From: DASUPK01 sp035456265
Lineage (GTDB): Bacteria > Actinomycetota > Thermoleophilia > Solirubrobacterales > 70-9
Assembly (NCBI GenBank): GCA_035456265.1
Contig: DATIDP010000123.1
Coordinates: forward strand, 1-35,831
DNA: 35,831 bases
Reading direction: 5' to 3'
Shown: positions 26,897 to 33,471 of the stretch, piece after piece
How positions within the stretch are numbered: the first letter of the stretch is position 1
Layout of the letters: every line of letters starts with the position of its first letter
Notes under the pieces: generated by a model
The model's input: only the letters and a program-made list of their open reading frames with translations
Databases searched by the model: none
Told to the model about the DNA's origin: nothing
Translations under genes and position numbers: made by a program

Positions 26897-27787
26897 ATGG
26901 CCGACCCCGACCTGTCGATCGACTTCTGCGGCATCACCCTGCGCCACCCCGTCATCAACGGCTCCGGCACCTTCGACGCGATCGCGGCACGCCGCGCCTT
27001 CGGCGATCAGCTGCTCGATCAGTTCCCGTTCTCGGCCTTCGTCTCGAAGACGATCACCCCGGAGCCGCGGGCAGGCAACCCGCCGCCTCGCCTCTGGGAG
27101 ACGCCCTCCGGCCTGATCAACTCGATCGGGCTGCCCAACAGGGGACTTGACGGATTCCTCGCTACCGACCTCCCCGCGCTCGCCGAGCTGCCGGTCCCAC
27201 TGGTCGTCTCGATGATGGGGACCAGCCACGACGAATTCGCGCGGCTGGTCGACGGTGTCGGCAACCGGGAGGAGGTGGCAGCCCTCGAGCTCAACGTCTC
27301 CTGTCCCAACGTCAAGTCCGGGCTGATCGTCGGGGAGTCTCCGGACGAGGCAAATTCCCTGCTCAGAGCGATGAAACCACTGTCCGACAAGCCGCTGATC
27401 GTGAAGCTCACCCCGAACGTCGCCGACCCGGTACCGGTGGCCGAGGCGGCGGTGGAGGGAGGGGCGGACGCGATCTCGCTGATCAACACGCTGCGCGCCG
27501 CGGCGCTCGCGCCGGGTTCCACCGAGCCCTGGCTCGGCGGGGGGACCGGCGGCCTCTCCGGCCCCGCGGTCCGCGCGGTCGCTCTCGCTCAGACCCGCGC
27601 CGTGGCCGCCGCTGTCTCGGTCCCGGTGGTCGCGATGGGCGGCATCTCGACCGGCCGCGACGCCGCGGAGATGCTCGGAGCCGGCGCGGCGATCGTCGCG
27701 GTTGGCACGGAGAGCTTCCGAGACCCGGCCGCCGGGTCGAGGATCGCCGGGGAGTTGGCGGGAGAGCTGGCACGGATCTCCGGTTAG
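26897..27787 (+). CDS. pyrD: Dihydroorotate dehydrogenase, class 1B catalytic subunit
   Basis: This 296-residue FMN enzyme oxidises dihydroorotate to orotate. It starts DLSIDFCGITLRHPVINGSG; FMN- and substrate-binding segments include FVSKTITPEPRAGNPPPR and LINSIGLPNRG. The catalytic Cys is in LELNVSCPNVKSG (Cys rather than Ser marks class 1), and further motifs are LIVKLTPNVAD, LINTLRA, GGLSGPAVRAVAL and VVAMGGISTGRDAAEMLGAGA. ATG 26897 is used; GTG 26894 immediately before it is equally possible, and no strong ribosome site separates them. It lies 20 bp after pyrK and closes the pyr operon. pyrF, which follows carB in mycobacteria, is not found here. Confidence 0.93.
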   Translation: MADPDLSIDFCGITLRHPVINGSGTFDAIAARRAFGDQLLDQFPFSAFVSKTITPEPRAGNPPPRLWETPSGLINSIGLPNRGLDGFLATDLPALAELPVPLVVSMMGTSHDEFARLVDGVGNREEVAALELNVSCPNVKSGLIVGESPDEANSLLRAMKPLSDKPLIVKLTPNVADPVPVAEAAVEGGADAISLINTLRAAALAPGSTEPWLGGGTGGLSGPAVRAVALAQTRAVAAAVSVPVVAMGGISTGRDAAEMLGAGAAIVAVGTESFRDPAAGSRIAGELAGELARISG

Positions 27788-27844
27788 ACGGGGGGTTTTT
27801 CTCGCAAACGCCAGAAAGGGGTTTCCGCGCCCGGTGGCCGCGGA

Positions 27845-27850
27845 TATACT
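27845..27850 (+). promoter_or_regulatory. -10 element TATACT before mihF
   Basis: TATACT ends 9 nt before ATG 27860. A G-rich tract followed by TTTCC (27816-27825) lies at about -35 spacing, and a similar GGGGTTTTTCGCG block precedes gmk. Confidence 0.5.
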
Positions 27851-27859
27851 GCCGCCCCG

Positions 27860-28192
27860 ATGCAGGCCCCGGTCCAGTCCTCCAACGCCGCGCCCGAGAG
27901 ATCACTGGACCAGCGGATGGAAGCTCTCCGCCGGGCGAACGACATCCGCTCGAAGCGCGCTCAGCTGAAGCGCGATCTCAAGGCCAGCAAGGTCAAGATC
28001 CAGACGCTTTTGATGGACCCGCCGGAGTACGTCCAGACGGCGAAGGTCATCGACATGCTGATGGCGGTCCCGAAATACGGCCGGGTCAAGACCAACCGGA
28101 TCCTCAACCAGTGCAGGATCTCGCCGTCGAAGACGATCGGCGGCCTCTCCGAGCGTCAGCGCGCGGAACTCGTCGCGCAACTGCGCAGGTAG
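27860..28192 (+). CDS. mihF: Actinobacterial integration host factor (mIHF)
   Basis: This 110-residue nucleoid-associated protein of the actinobacteria-specific mIHF family bends DNA non-specifically and compacts the nucleoid. After a variable N-terminus of about 18 residues, the conserved part runs from RMEALRRANDIRSKRAQLKR through KIQTLLMDPPEYVQTAKV, KYGRVKTNRILNQCRISP and GGLSERQRAELVAQLR, a helical, helix-two-turn-helix type DNA-binding domain. Its place upstream of gmk and rpoZ is the same as in mycobacteria and streptomycetes. A TATACT box just before the ATG indicates its own promoter, separate from the pyr operon. Confidence 0.93.
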   Translation: MQAPVQSSNAAPERSLDQRMEALRRANDIRSKRAQLKRDLKASKVKIQTLLMDPPEYVQTAKVIDMLMAVPKYGRVKTNRILNQCRISPSKTIGGLSERQRAELVAQLRR

Positions 28193-28231
28193 CGGGGGAT
28201 TCCAGGGGTTTTTCGCGGCCGTCCCGGGGGT

Positions 28232-28237
28232 CATGAT
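28232..28237 (+). promoter_or_regulatory. Possible -10 (CATGAT) before gmk
   Basis: CATGAT ends 7 nt before GTG 28245, the same spacing as TATGAT to the cupredoxin GTG. It overlaps the alternative ATG 28233, so only one of the two readings can be right. Confidence 0.3.
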
Positions 28238-28244
28238 CCTCGCC

Positions 28245-28808
28245 GTGGGGAAGGTCTTCGTCATCACTGGTCCCTCCGGTGTGGGGAAGGGGACGCTGAT
28301 CGAGCGGCTGCTGGAGCGCATCCCCGAGCTCGAGGTCTCGATCTCGGCCACCACGCGCGAGCCGCGGCCCGGCGAGGTGAACGGCCGCGACTATCACTTC
28401 CTCTCTCCGGAGGAGTTTCGTCGCCGCCTCGAGGCCGGCGACTTTCTCGAGCACGCGAGCTACAGCGGCAACTACTACGGAACGCTTCGCTCGGAGGTCG
28501 AGCAGCGCGTCGAGAGGTGCCGCTCCGTCGTCCTCGAGATCGAGGTCCAGGGCGCTCGCCAGGTTCGGGACGCTCTCGGAGACGAGGCGGTCCTGATCTT
28601 CATCGCGCCGCCGGACGAGGCGGTTCTCCGGGAGCGGCTCGAGAGCAGGGGCACGGACTCCGGGGAAGCGATCGAGCAGCGCCTGCGGACGGCGGAGGTC
28701 GAGCTCGCCGCTCGGTCCGAGTTTCCACTGGAGGTCGTGAACGACGACCTGCAGAAAGCCACCTCCGAGCTCGAGGGACTCGTCCGCGGCCGGCTGTCTC
28801 TACACTGA
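28245..28808 (+). CDS. gmk: Guanylate kinase
   Basis: This 187-residue kinase converts GMP and ATP to GDP and ADP. The P-loop is VITGPSGVGKGTLIERLLE near the N-terminus. The GMP-binding region has VSISATTREPRPGEVNGRDY, HFLSPEEF, FLEHASYSGNYYGT and VVLEIEVQGARQV, and the lid follows in LESRGTDSGEAIEQRL. GTG 28245 is preferred because the fold begins at GKVFVITGPS; ATG 28233 adds four residues. Its stop codon (28806-28808) overlaps the TACACT box of rpoZ. It lies 52 bp after mihF in the conserved actinobacterial order. Confidence 0.94.
   Translation: MGKVFVITGPSGVGKGTLIERLLERIPELEVSISATTREPRPGEVNGRDYHFLSPEEFRRRLEAGDFLEHASYSGNYYGTLRSEVEQRVERCRSVVLEIEVQGARQVRDALGDEAVLIFIAPPDEAVLRERLESRGTDSGEAIEQRLRTAEVELAARSEFPLEVVNDDLQKATSELEGLVRGRLSLH
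28801..28806 (+). promoter_or_regulatory. -10 element TACACT before rpoZ
   Basis: TACACT overlaps the end of gmk and ends 9 nt before the rpoZ ATG. No ribosome site is present, suggesting near-leaderless expression from an internal promoter. Confidence 0.4.
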
Positions 28809-28815
28809 CCGGCCC

Positions 28816-29052
28816 ATGTCAATGATCCGACCCAGAGTCGACAAGCTTCTCGAGCGCACGGACACGCATTACGCCGCCGTCCTGGTCGCGGCGAAGCGGG
28901 CCCGGCAGATCAACGCCTACTACCACTCTCTCTCCGAGGGCGCCTACGGCGAGTACACGCCGCCCATGGTCGAGGTTCCCAGCGGGAACTACCTCACCAT
29001 CGCCCTGGAGGAGACGGCAGCCGGCAAGCTGAAGTACGAGTACAAGTCCTAG
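28816..29052 (+). CDS. rpoZ: RNA polymerase omega subunit
   Basis: This 78-residue omega subunit helps assemble and stabilise the beta' subunit of RNA polymerase. The conserved core is PRVDKLLERTDTHYAAVLV, AAKRARQINAYYHSL, then PPMVEVPSGNYLTIALEE. This matches actinobacterial RpoZ, including the shortened N-terminus and a C-terminal strand region (GKLKYEY). ATG 28816 is used; ATG 28822 is a close alternative. It is followed after 15 bp by coaBC, whose ribosome site (GGAGGG) lies in the gap. Confidence 0.93.
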   Translation: MSMIRPRVDKLLERTDTHYAAVLVAAKRARQINAYYHSLSEGAYGEYTPPMVEVPSGNYLTIALEETAAGKLKYEYKS

Positions 29053-29067
29053 TCCCTAGGAGGGCTC

Positions 29068-30366
29068 GTGGCCCGCATCCTGCTCGGGGTGAGCGGCGGT
29101 ATCGCCGCCTACAAAGCGCTTGAGCTGGCGCGCCTCGCCACAACGGAGGGGCACTCCGTTCGCGTGCTGATGACGCCGACGGCGGAGCGCTTCATCGGCA
29201 GGGCGTCCTTCGAGGGCATCGTCGGCGCGCCCGTGCTGAGCGATGAGTTCGAGCGCGACCCGACCCGCGGGGCGTTCCCGGGGGATCCGGTGCCCGAGCA
29301 CGACCCGATCGGGCATCTGGAGGTGGTCGCGAACGCGGACGCCTACCTGGTCGCGCCGGCTTCGGCGAACACGATCGCCAAGCTCGCCACCGGGATCGCG
29401 GACTCGATGGTCACCACCTCCTTCCTCGCCTGCACCGCCCCGAGGCTGGTCGCGCCGGCGATGAACGACCGGATGTACCGGGACGCGGCGACTCAGGCGA
29501 ACCTCTCGACCCTCCGCCAGCGTGGGATCACCGTCATCGAGCCCGAGGAGGGCGCGCTCGCCTCCCGCGGCGAGCACGGCGTCGGCAGGCTGTCGGAGTC
29601 GCGTGCGCTCCTCGATGCGATCGAGGCGGCCGCACCGCGTCCCAGCGGTCCGTGGGACGGACTCCGCGTGCTGGTCTCGGCGGGCGGAACGCGTGAGCCG
29701 ATCGATCCGGTTCGATTCATCGGGAACCGCTCGTCCGGGCGCATGGGGCTCGCACTCGCCGAGCGCGCCGCCCGCCGCGGCGCGGACGTGACCCTGGTCG
29801 CGGCCAACGTCTCCCGGCCCGCGCCTCCGGGCGTCAGAAGGGTGGACGTGGAGACCGCCGCCGACCTGGCGGACGCCCTCGGCCGGGAGTTCGACTCCGC
29901 CGACGTCCTGGTGATGGCGGCGGCGCCCGCCGACTTCCGACCCAGGCGGGCCGCCGGCGAGAAGATCCACCGGGAGGCGAGCGCCGGCCTCGAGCTCGAT
30001 CTCGAAGCGACCGAGGACATCCTCGCCGCCCTCTCCGCGCGTCGCCGGGAGGGTCAGACGATCGTCGGCTTCGCCGCGGAGACCCCATCGGACGCCGACT
30101 CCTCAGCCCCGCGTCCGAGGTCGGCTCCGGGGCTGGAGCGGGCCCGCGAGAAGCTCGAGCGCAAGGGCGCCGACGCGATCGTCCTCAACGACGTCTCTCG
30201 CACCGAGATCGGATTCGAGAGCCCGCAGAACGAGGTCGTCATCGTCGAGCGAGCCGGCGAGCACCACGTTCCTCTCGGCTCCAAGGAGCAGGTCGCGGAC
30301 GCGATCCTGGATCGGGTCGAGGCGATCAGGAAGTTCGCGGGCGCGCGCACCGAGCCGCGCGACTAG
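29068..30366 (+). CDS. coaBC: Bifunctional phosphopantothenoylcysteine decarboxylase / phosphopantothenate-cysteine ligase
   Basis: This 432-residue fusion catalyses two coenzyme A steps. The CoaC half (1 to ~190) has ILLGVSGGIAAYKALELARL, IGHLEVVANADAYLVAPAS (active-site His), the ANTIAKLATGIADS segment and APAMNDRMYRD. The CoaB half (~195-432) has LVSAGGTREPIDPVRFIGN and RSSGRMGLALAERAARRG, then VLMAAAPADFRP and KGADAIVLNDVS. At the position of the E. coli CoaC cysteine (G-x-LACG) this protein reads ALASRGEHGVGRL, with Ser. GTG 29068 has a strong ribosome site (GGAGGG, 6 nt). Its position after rpoZ is conserved in actinobacteria. Confidence 0.93.
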   Translation: MARILLGVSGGIAAYKALELARLATTEGHSVRVLMTPTAERFIGRASFEGIVGAPVLSDEFERDPTRGAFPGDPVPEHDPIGHLEVVANADAYLVAPASANTIAKLATGIADSMVTTSFLACTAPRLVAPAMNDRMYRDAATQANLSTLRQRGITVIEPEEGALASRGEHGVGRLSESRALLDAIEAAAPRPSGPWDGLRVLVSAGGTREPIDPVRFIGNRSSGRMGLALAERAARRGADVTLVAANVSRPAPPGVRRVDVETAADLADALGREFDSADVLVMAAAPADFRPRRAAGEKIHREASAGLELDLEATEDILAALSARRREGQTIVGFAAETPSDADSSAPRPRSAPGLERAREKLERKGADAIVLNDVSRTEIGFESPQNEVVIVERAGEHHVPLGSKEQVADAILDRVEAIRKFAGARTEPRD

Positions 30367-30373
30367 CGCCTTC

Positions 30374-30379
30374 TACACT
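30374..30379 (+). promoter_or_regulatory. -10 element TACACT before the TPR gene
   Basis: TACACT ends exactly 6 nt before ATG 30386 with no ribosome site, the spacing expected if transcription starts at the A of ATG. Confidence 0.4.
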
Positions 30380-30385
30380 GGCTCG

Positions 30386-30775
30386 ATGGCCCAGGACGAG
30401 CAAATCCCTCAGAACGAGTCCCTCTATTCGCTCTACCGGCGAGGTATGGAGCTGCTCGAGGACGGTGATTTCGAGGAGGCGACGGTGCCGCTCAAGGAGG
30501 CGGCCCGCCAGGCTCCCGAGAAGAGCTCCGTTCGCGAGGCGCTCGGCCGGGCTCTCTTCCGTACCCGCCATTACGCCGAGGCCGCGACCGAGTTCGAGGC
30601 CGTCGTGGAGACGCACCCGGTCAACGACTACGCGCACTTCTGTCTGGGCCGGGCGCTGAGCAAGACCGGGGAGACGCGGCGCGCACGCCATCACCTGGCG
30701 CTCGCCTCGAACCTCCGCCCCGACCGGCGCGACTACCGGATCTATCGAGAGAGACTCTCCGCCGCCAGCGGCTGA
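30386..30775 (+). CDS. Small tetratricopeptide-repeat protein
   Basis: This 129-residue soluble protein is made almost entirely of TPR helices. Repeats can be seen at LYRRGMELLEDGDFEEATVP (about 14-45), VREALGRALFRTRHYAEAAT (about 50-80), and HFCLGRALSKTGETRRARHH (about 84-115), with the usual G/A and A positions. No signal peptide or catalytic domain is present. TPR proteins mediate protein-protein contacts; the partner is unknown. Similar small TPR genes occur near dtd in other Thermoleophilia-like sequences as far as I recall. It has a TACACT box 6 nt before the ATG and is followed by dtd after 22 bp. Confidence 0.8.
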   Translation: MAQDEQIPQNESLYSLYRRGMELLEDGDFEEATVPLKEAARQAPEKSSVREALGRALFRTRHYAEAATEFEAVVETHPVNDYAHFCLGRALSKTGETRRARHHLALASNLRPDRRDYRIYRERLSAASG

Positions 30776-30797
30776 GCTCGGCTCGCGTGGTTCGCAC

Positions 30798-31214
30798 ATG
30801 AGGGCGCTGCTCCAGCGCGTCAGCCAGGCGGCCGTCGACGTCGAGGGGGAGAGGGTCGCCCAGATCGGGCCCGGGCTGCTCGTGCTGCTCGGGATCTCCC
30901 GCGATGACACCGAGGCCGACGCGGACCGCCTGGCCGAGAAGGTGCGCGCCCTGCGGATCTTCGATGATGCCGAGGGGAGGATGAATGCGCCGCTCGGCGA
31001 CCGGGAGATCCTCTGCGTCAGCCAGTTCACCCTCTACGGTGACACGAAGAAGGGGACGCGGCCGAGCTACATCGAGGCAGCACCCGGCGACCAGGCCGAG
31101 CCGCTGTATGACCGCTTCTGCGAGCGGGCGGGAGCGAAGAAGGGCGTCTTCGGCGCCTGCATGGGAGTGGCCTTGATCAACGACGGGCCGGTCACGGTGA
31201 TGCTCGAGGTCTGA
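30798..31214 (+). CDS. dtd: D-aminoacyl-tRNA deacylase
   Basis: This 138-residue homodimeric enzyme hydrolyses D-amino acids from mischarged tRNA. The N-terminal MRALLQRVSQAAVDVEGE, the LCVSQFTLYGDTKKGTRPS motif (about 73-91) and the C-terminal cross-subunit Gly-cisPro motif in LINDGPVTVMLEV are diagnostic. Length and start match DTD1-type enzymes. No clear ribosome site or -10 box precedes ATG 30798, so it is probably co-transcribed with the TPR gene 22 bp upstream. It is followed by the promoter of the rimP-nusA-infB operon. Confidence 0.95.
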   Translation: MRALLQRVSQAAVDVEGERVAQIGPGLLVLLGISRDDTEADADRLAEKVRALRIFDDAEGRMNAPLGDREILCVSQFTLYGDTKKGTRPSYIEAAPGDQAEPLYDRFCERAGAKKGVFGACMGVALINDGPVTVMLEV

Positions 31215-31230
31215 GCCGCTGGTCGCGCCT

Positions 31231-31258
31231 TTGCGCGTGCGTGAGGCAGGGCTATACT
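31231..31258 (+). promoter_or_regulatory. Promoter of the rimP-nusA-infB operon
   Basis: TTGCGC (31231-31236) and TATACT (31253-31258) are separated by 16 bp, the best -35/-10 pair in the window. Transcription would start near 31265 and run into a 68-nt leader containing a terminator. Confidence 0.6.
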
Positions 31259-31267
31259 CGCCGAGGA

Positions 31268-31301
31268 ACCTTTTTTCGCACCGAACCGCGTGACGAAAGG
31301 T
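31268..31301 (+). promoter_or_regulatory. Alternative leader stem (candidate antiterminator)
   Basis: ACCTTTTTTCG (31268-31278) can pair with CGAAAGGT (31294-31301) apart from a TTT bulge. The last four bases AGGT are also the first four of the downstream terminator stem, so the two structures exclude each other. Confidence 0.5.
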
Positions 31302-31323
31302 GGGCGAGCGCCCGCCTTTTTTT
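31298..31323 (+). terminator. Intrinsic terminator in the rimP leader
   Basis: AGGTGGGC (31298-31305), loop GAGC, GCCCGCCT (31310-31317) form an 8-bp stem with one G-T pair, followed by seven T (31317-31323), 10 nt before the rimP ATG. Because the promoter at 31231 lies upstream, this is probably an attenuator rather than only the end of the dtd transcript. Confidence 0.85.
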
Positions 31324-31333
31324 GGGTCTAAGA

Positions 31334-31789
31334 ATGGATACAGAGCTTCAGCAACTACAGGAAACGGTCGAGTCACGGCTCCGCGATCAGGAGCCGGATA
31401 CAGAGCTGCTCGCGCTCGAGCGCCCCGCTTCCGAGCGCCTCCGGCTCGTGATCGACAGGCCGGGCGGAGTCGACATCGCCCACTGCGAGCGGGTCACGAA
31501 CCTGCTCCGCGACCTGCTCGAGGCCTACTCGCTCGAGGTTTCCTCTCCCGGCCCTGAGCGCCCGCTGACGAAGCCGGAGCACTTCCGGCGCTTCCTCGGC
31601 CGGCGCGTGCGAGTTCGGACGCGCGAGGAGGTCGCCGGCCACAAGAGCTTCACGGGCCGGCTCACCGACGCCGACGAGGAGACCGTCTGCGTCGACCCGG
31701 GCGACGGTCCCGTGGCGATCCCGCTCACGGCCGTACGCCGCTCGAATCTGCTGTCAGACGGAGCCACGAACGGAGGTGTGGGCGCATGA
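31334..31789 (+). CDS. rimP: Ribosome maturation factor RimP
   Basis: This 151-residue protein is needed for 30S subunit maturation. The N-terminal alpha/beta domain is recognisable from LRLVIDRPGGVDIAHCERVT and LEVSSPGPERPLTKPEHFRRF (the SSPG-RPL motif is diagnostic). The C-terminal SH3-like domain runs from GRRVRVRTRE through FTGRLTDADEETVCV. ATG 31334 follows directly after the leader terminator; an in-frame GTG at 31241 lies upstream of the predicted transcription start and is unlikely. The stop overlaps the nusA start (ATGA), so the two are coupled, as in most bacteria. Confidence 0.92.
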   Translation: MDTELQQLQETVESRLRDQEPDTELLALERPASERLRLVIDRPGGVDIAHCERVTNLLRDLLEAYSLEVSSPGPERPLTKPEHFRRFLGRRVRVRTREEVAGHKSFTGRLTDADEETVCVDPGDGPVAIPLTAVRRSNLLSDGATNGGVGA

Positions 31790-33468
31790 CCCAGGAGATC
31801 GTCGACGCCGTAAGGATGCTGGAGCAGGAGAAGGGGATCGCGTCTGACACCCTGATGGACGCTCTTCAGGACGCCCTCCTCTCCGCCTACAAGAAGACCC
31901 AGGGCGCCGCCAAGTACGCGAAGGTCGAGCTGGACCACGGCACCGCGGACTTCCGCGTCTACGAGCTGATGGTCCCGGAGGACCTCGAGAAGCGCCTGCT
32001 CGATGAGCAGTTCGAGGAGCAGCTGCAGGCCGCCGAGGCCGCCGAGGCGGCGGGGGAGCCGATCCCCGAGATCGAGATCAACCGCCCAACCGTCGATCCG
32101 GAGACCGGCGAGCGGCGCGAGGCCGCGGAGCCCGAGGTCGAGCTCGATCGGCTCGCGCCGTACATGGACCAGATCGAGACCCGCGACGTGACGCCGGACG
32201 ACTTCGGTCGTATCGCCGCGCAGACCGCGAAGCAGGTCATCCTGCAGCGGATTCGCGAGGCCGAGCGCGGCATGATGTTCGAGGAGTACAAGGACCGCGT
32301 CGGCGAGCTGGTCACCGGGATCATCCAGCAGTCCGACAACCGCTATACGCTGGTTCAGCTGCGCGAGCGGGTCGAGGCCCTGCTGCCGCGCTCCGAGCAG
32401 GTCTACAACGAGCGCTACGACCACGGCATGCGCGTCAAGGCCGTGATCACCGACGTCTCCGCCGATACCAAGGGGCCGAGCATCGTCGTCTCCCGCCGGA
32501 ATCCCGAGCTGATCAAGAAGCTCTTCGAGCTGGAGGTTCCGGAGATCGCCGACAAGCTGGTCGAGATCACCGGAGTCGCCCGGGAGCCGGGCTGGCGCTC
32601 GAAGATCGCCGTCGTCTCGCACGCCGATGGCGTCGACCCGGTGGGCGCCTGCGTCGGGCCGCGCGGCTCGCGCGTCCGCATGGTCGTCTCCGAGCTCCGC
32701 GGCGAGAAGATCGACATCATCCCCTACAACGACGAGCCCGCCCGGTTCGTCGCGAAGGCGCTCTCCCCGGCGCGGGTCCGCGAGGTCCTGGTCGACGACG
32801 AGACGAAGGAGGCGACGGTCATCGTGCCGGACGACCAGCTCTCGCTGGCCATCGGCCGCGACGGCCAGAACGCCCGTCTCGCCGCCCGCCTGACGGGCTG
32901 GAAGGTCGACATCACCTCCGAGACCGAGTTCGCACAGCAGGAGGAGGACATCGAGTACGAGGGCGAGGAGGCCGCCGACGGCCGCTGCATGGCGATCATG
33001 ACCACCGGCCGCCGCTGCCCGAACGCCGCCCTCCAGGGTTCGCAGTACTGCGGCCTGCCCCAGCATCAGGCGCTGGGCCGGTTCTCGACCAATCAGGTCG
33101 CGGTCCTCAGCCCGCTGAGCGACGAGGAGGTGGCTACCCTCGCCGATGGGGACGCCGACGAGGCCTCCGTGAAGGCGATCGTCGAGAAGGCCGAGAGCCA
33201 GTTCGACGAGAGCGCCGAGGCCGAGGAGCCGGAGGAGGCCGAGGAGCCCGAGACGCCCGATGAGGCTGAGGCCGAGGAGGTCGAGCCCGAGGAGAGCAAG
33301 CCGGAGGTCGCCGAGGCGGAGGAGACCGTGGAAGCAGAGGCGGATGCCACCCCGGAGTCCGGTTCGGAGGACGGTGGCGAGCCCGAGGCCGAGGCTCCGT
33401 CAGCGGACGGCGGCGAGCCGCAGGCCGGAGAGACTGTCAAGACGGCCGAGGAGCAGACAACCGAGTAG
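31786..33468 (+). CDS. nusA: Transcription termination/antitermination factor NusA with C-terminal Cys/His motif and acidic tail
   Basis: This 560-residue RNA polymerase-binding factor controls pausing, termination and antitermination. The N-terminal domain (1-~210) includes TAKQVILQRIREAER and holds an acidic segment at about 65-122. The S1 domain starts at GMRVKAVITDV (214), KH1 has VGACVGPRGSRVR (286-298), and KH2 has LSLAIGRDGQNARLAARL (352-369). After the KH domains comes a compact motif with Cys401, Cys411, Cys422 and His427 (RCMAIMTTGRRC, QYCGLPQH), resembling the CxxxTxxGxxC...YCxxH zinc-type motif of small actinobacterial proteins. A ~100-residue Glu/Ala-rich tail follows. The ATG overlaps rimP (ATGA); infB starts 3 bp after the stop. 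Confidence 0.95.
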   Translation: MTQEIVDAVRMLEQEKGIASDTLMDALQDALLSAYKKTQGAAKYAKVELDHGTADFRVYELMVPEDLEKRLLDEQFEEQLQAAEAAEAAGEPIPEIEINRPTVDPETGERREAAEPEVELDRLAPYMDQIETRDVTPDDFGRIAAQTAKQVILQRIREAERGMMFEEYKDRVGELVTGIIQQSDNRYTLVQLRERVEALLPRSEQVYNERYDHGMRVKAVITDVSADTKGPSIVVSRRNPELIKKLFELEVPEIADKLVEITGVAREPGWRSKIAVVSHADGVDPVGACVGPRGSRVRMVVSELRGEKIDIIPYNDEPARFVAKALSPARVREVLVDDETKEATVIVPDDQLSLAIGRDGQNARLAARLTGWKVDITSETEFAQQEEDIEYEGEEAADGRCMAIMTTGRRCPNAALQGSQYCGLPQHQALGRFSTNQVAVLSPLSDEEVATLADGDADEASVKAIVEKAESQFDESAEAEEPEEAEEPETPDEAEAEEVEPEESKPEVAEAEETVEAEADATPESGSEDGGEPEAEAPSADGGEPQAGETVKTAEEQTTE

Positions 33469-33471
33469 GAG

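Noticed and set aside
31525..33066. 513-codon open frame opposite rimP/nusA
   Set aside because: Antisense shadow of nusA: Leu/Gly/Asp-rich reverse reading with no motif, while the plus strand encodes unmistakable NusA domains.
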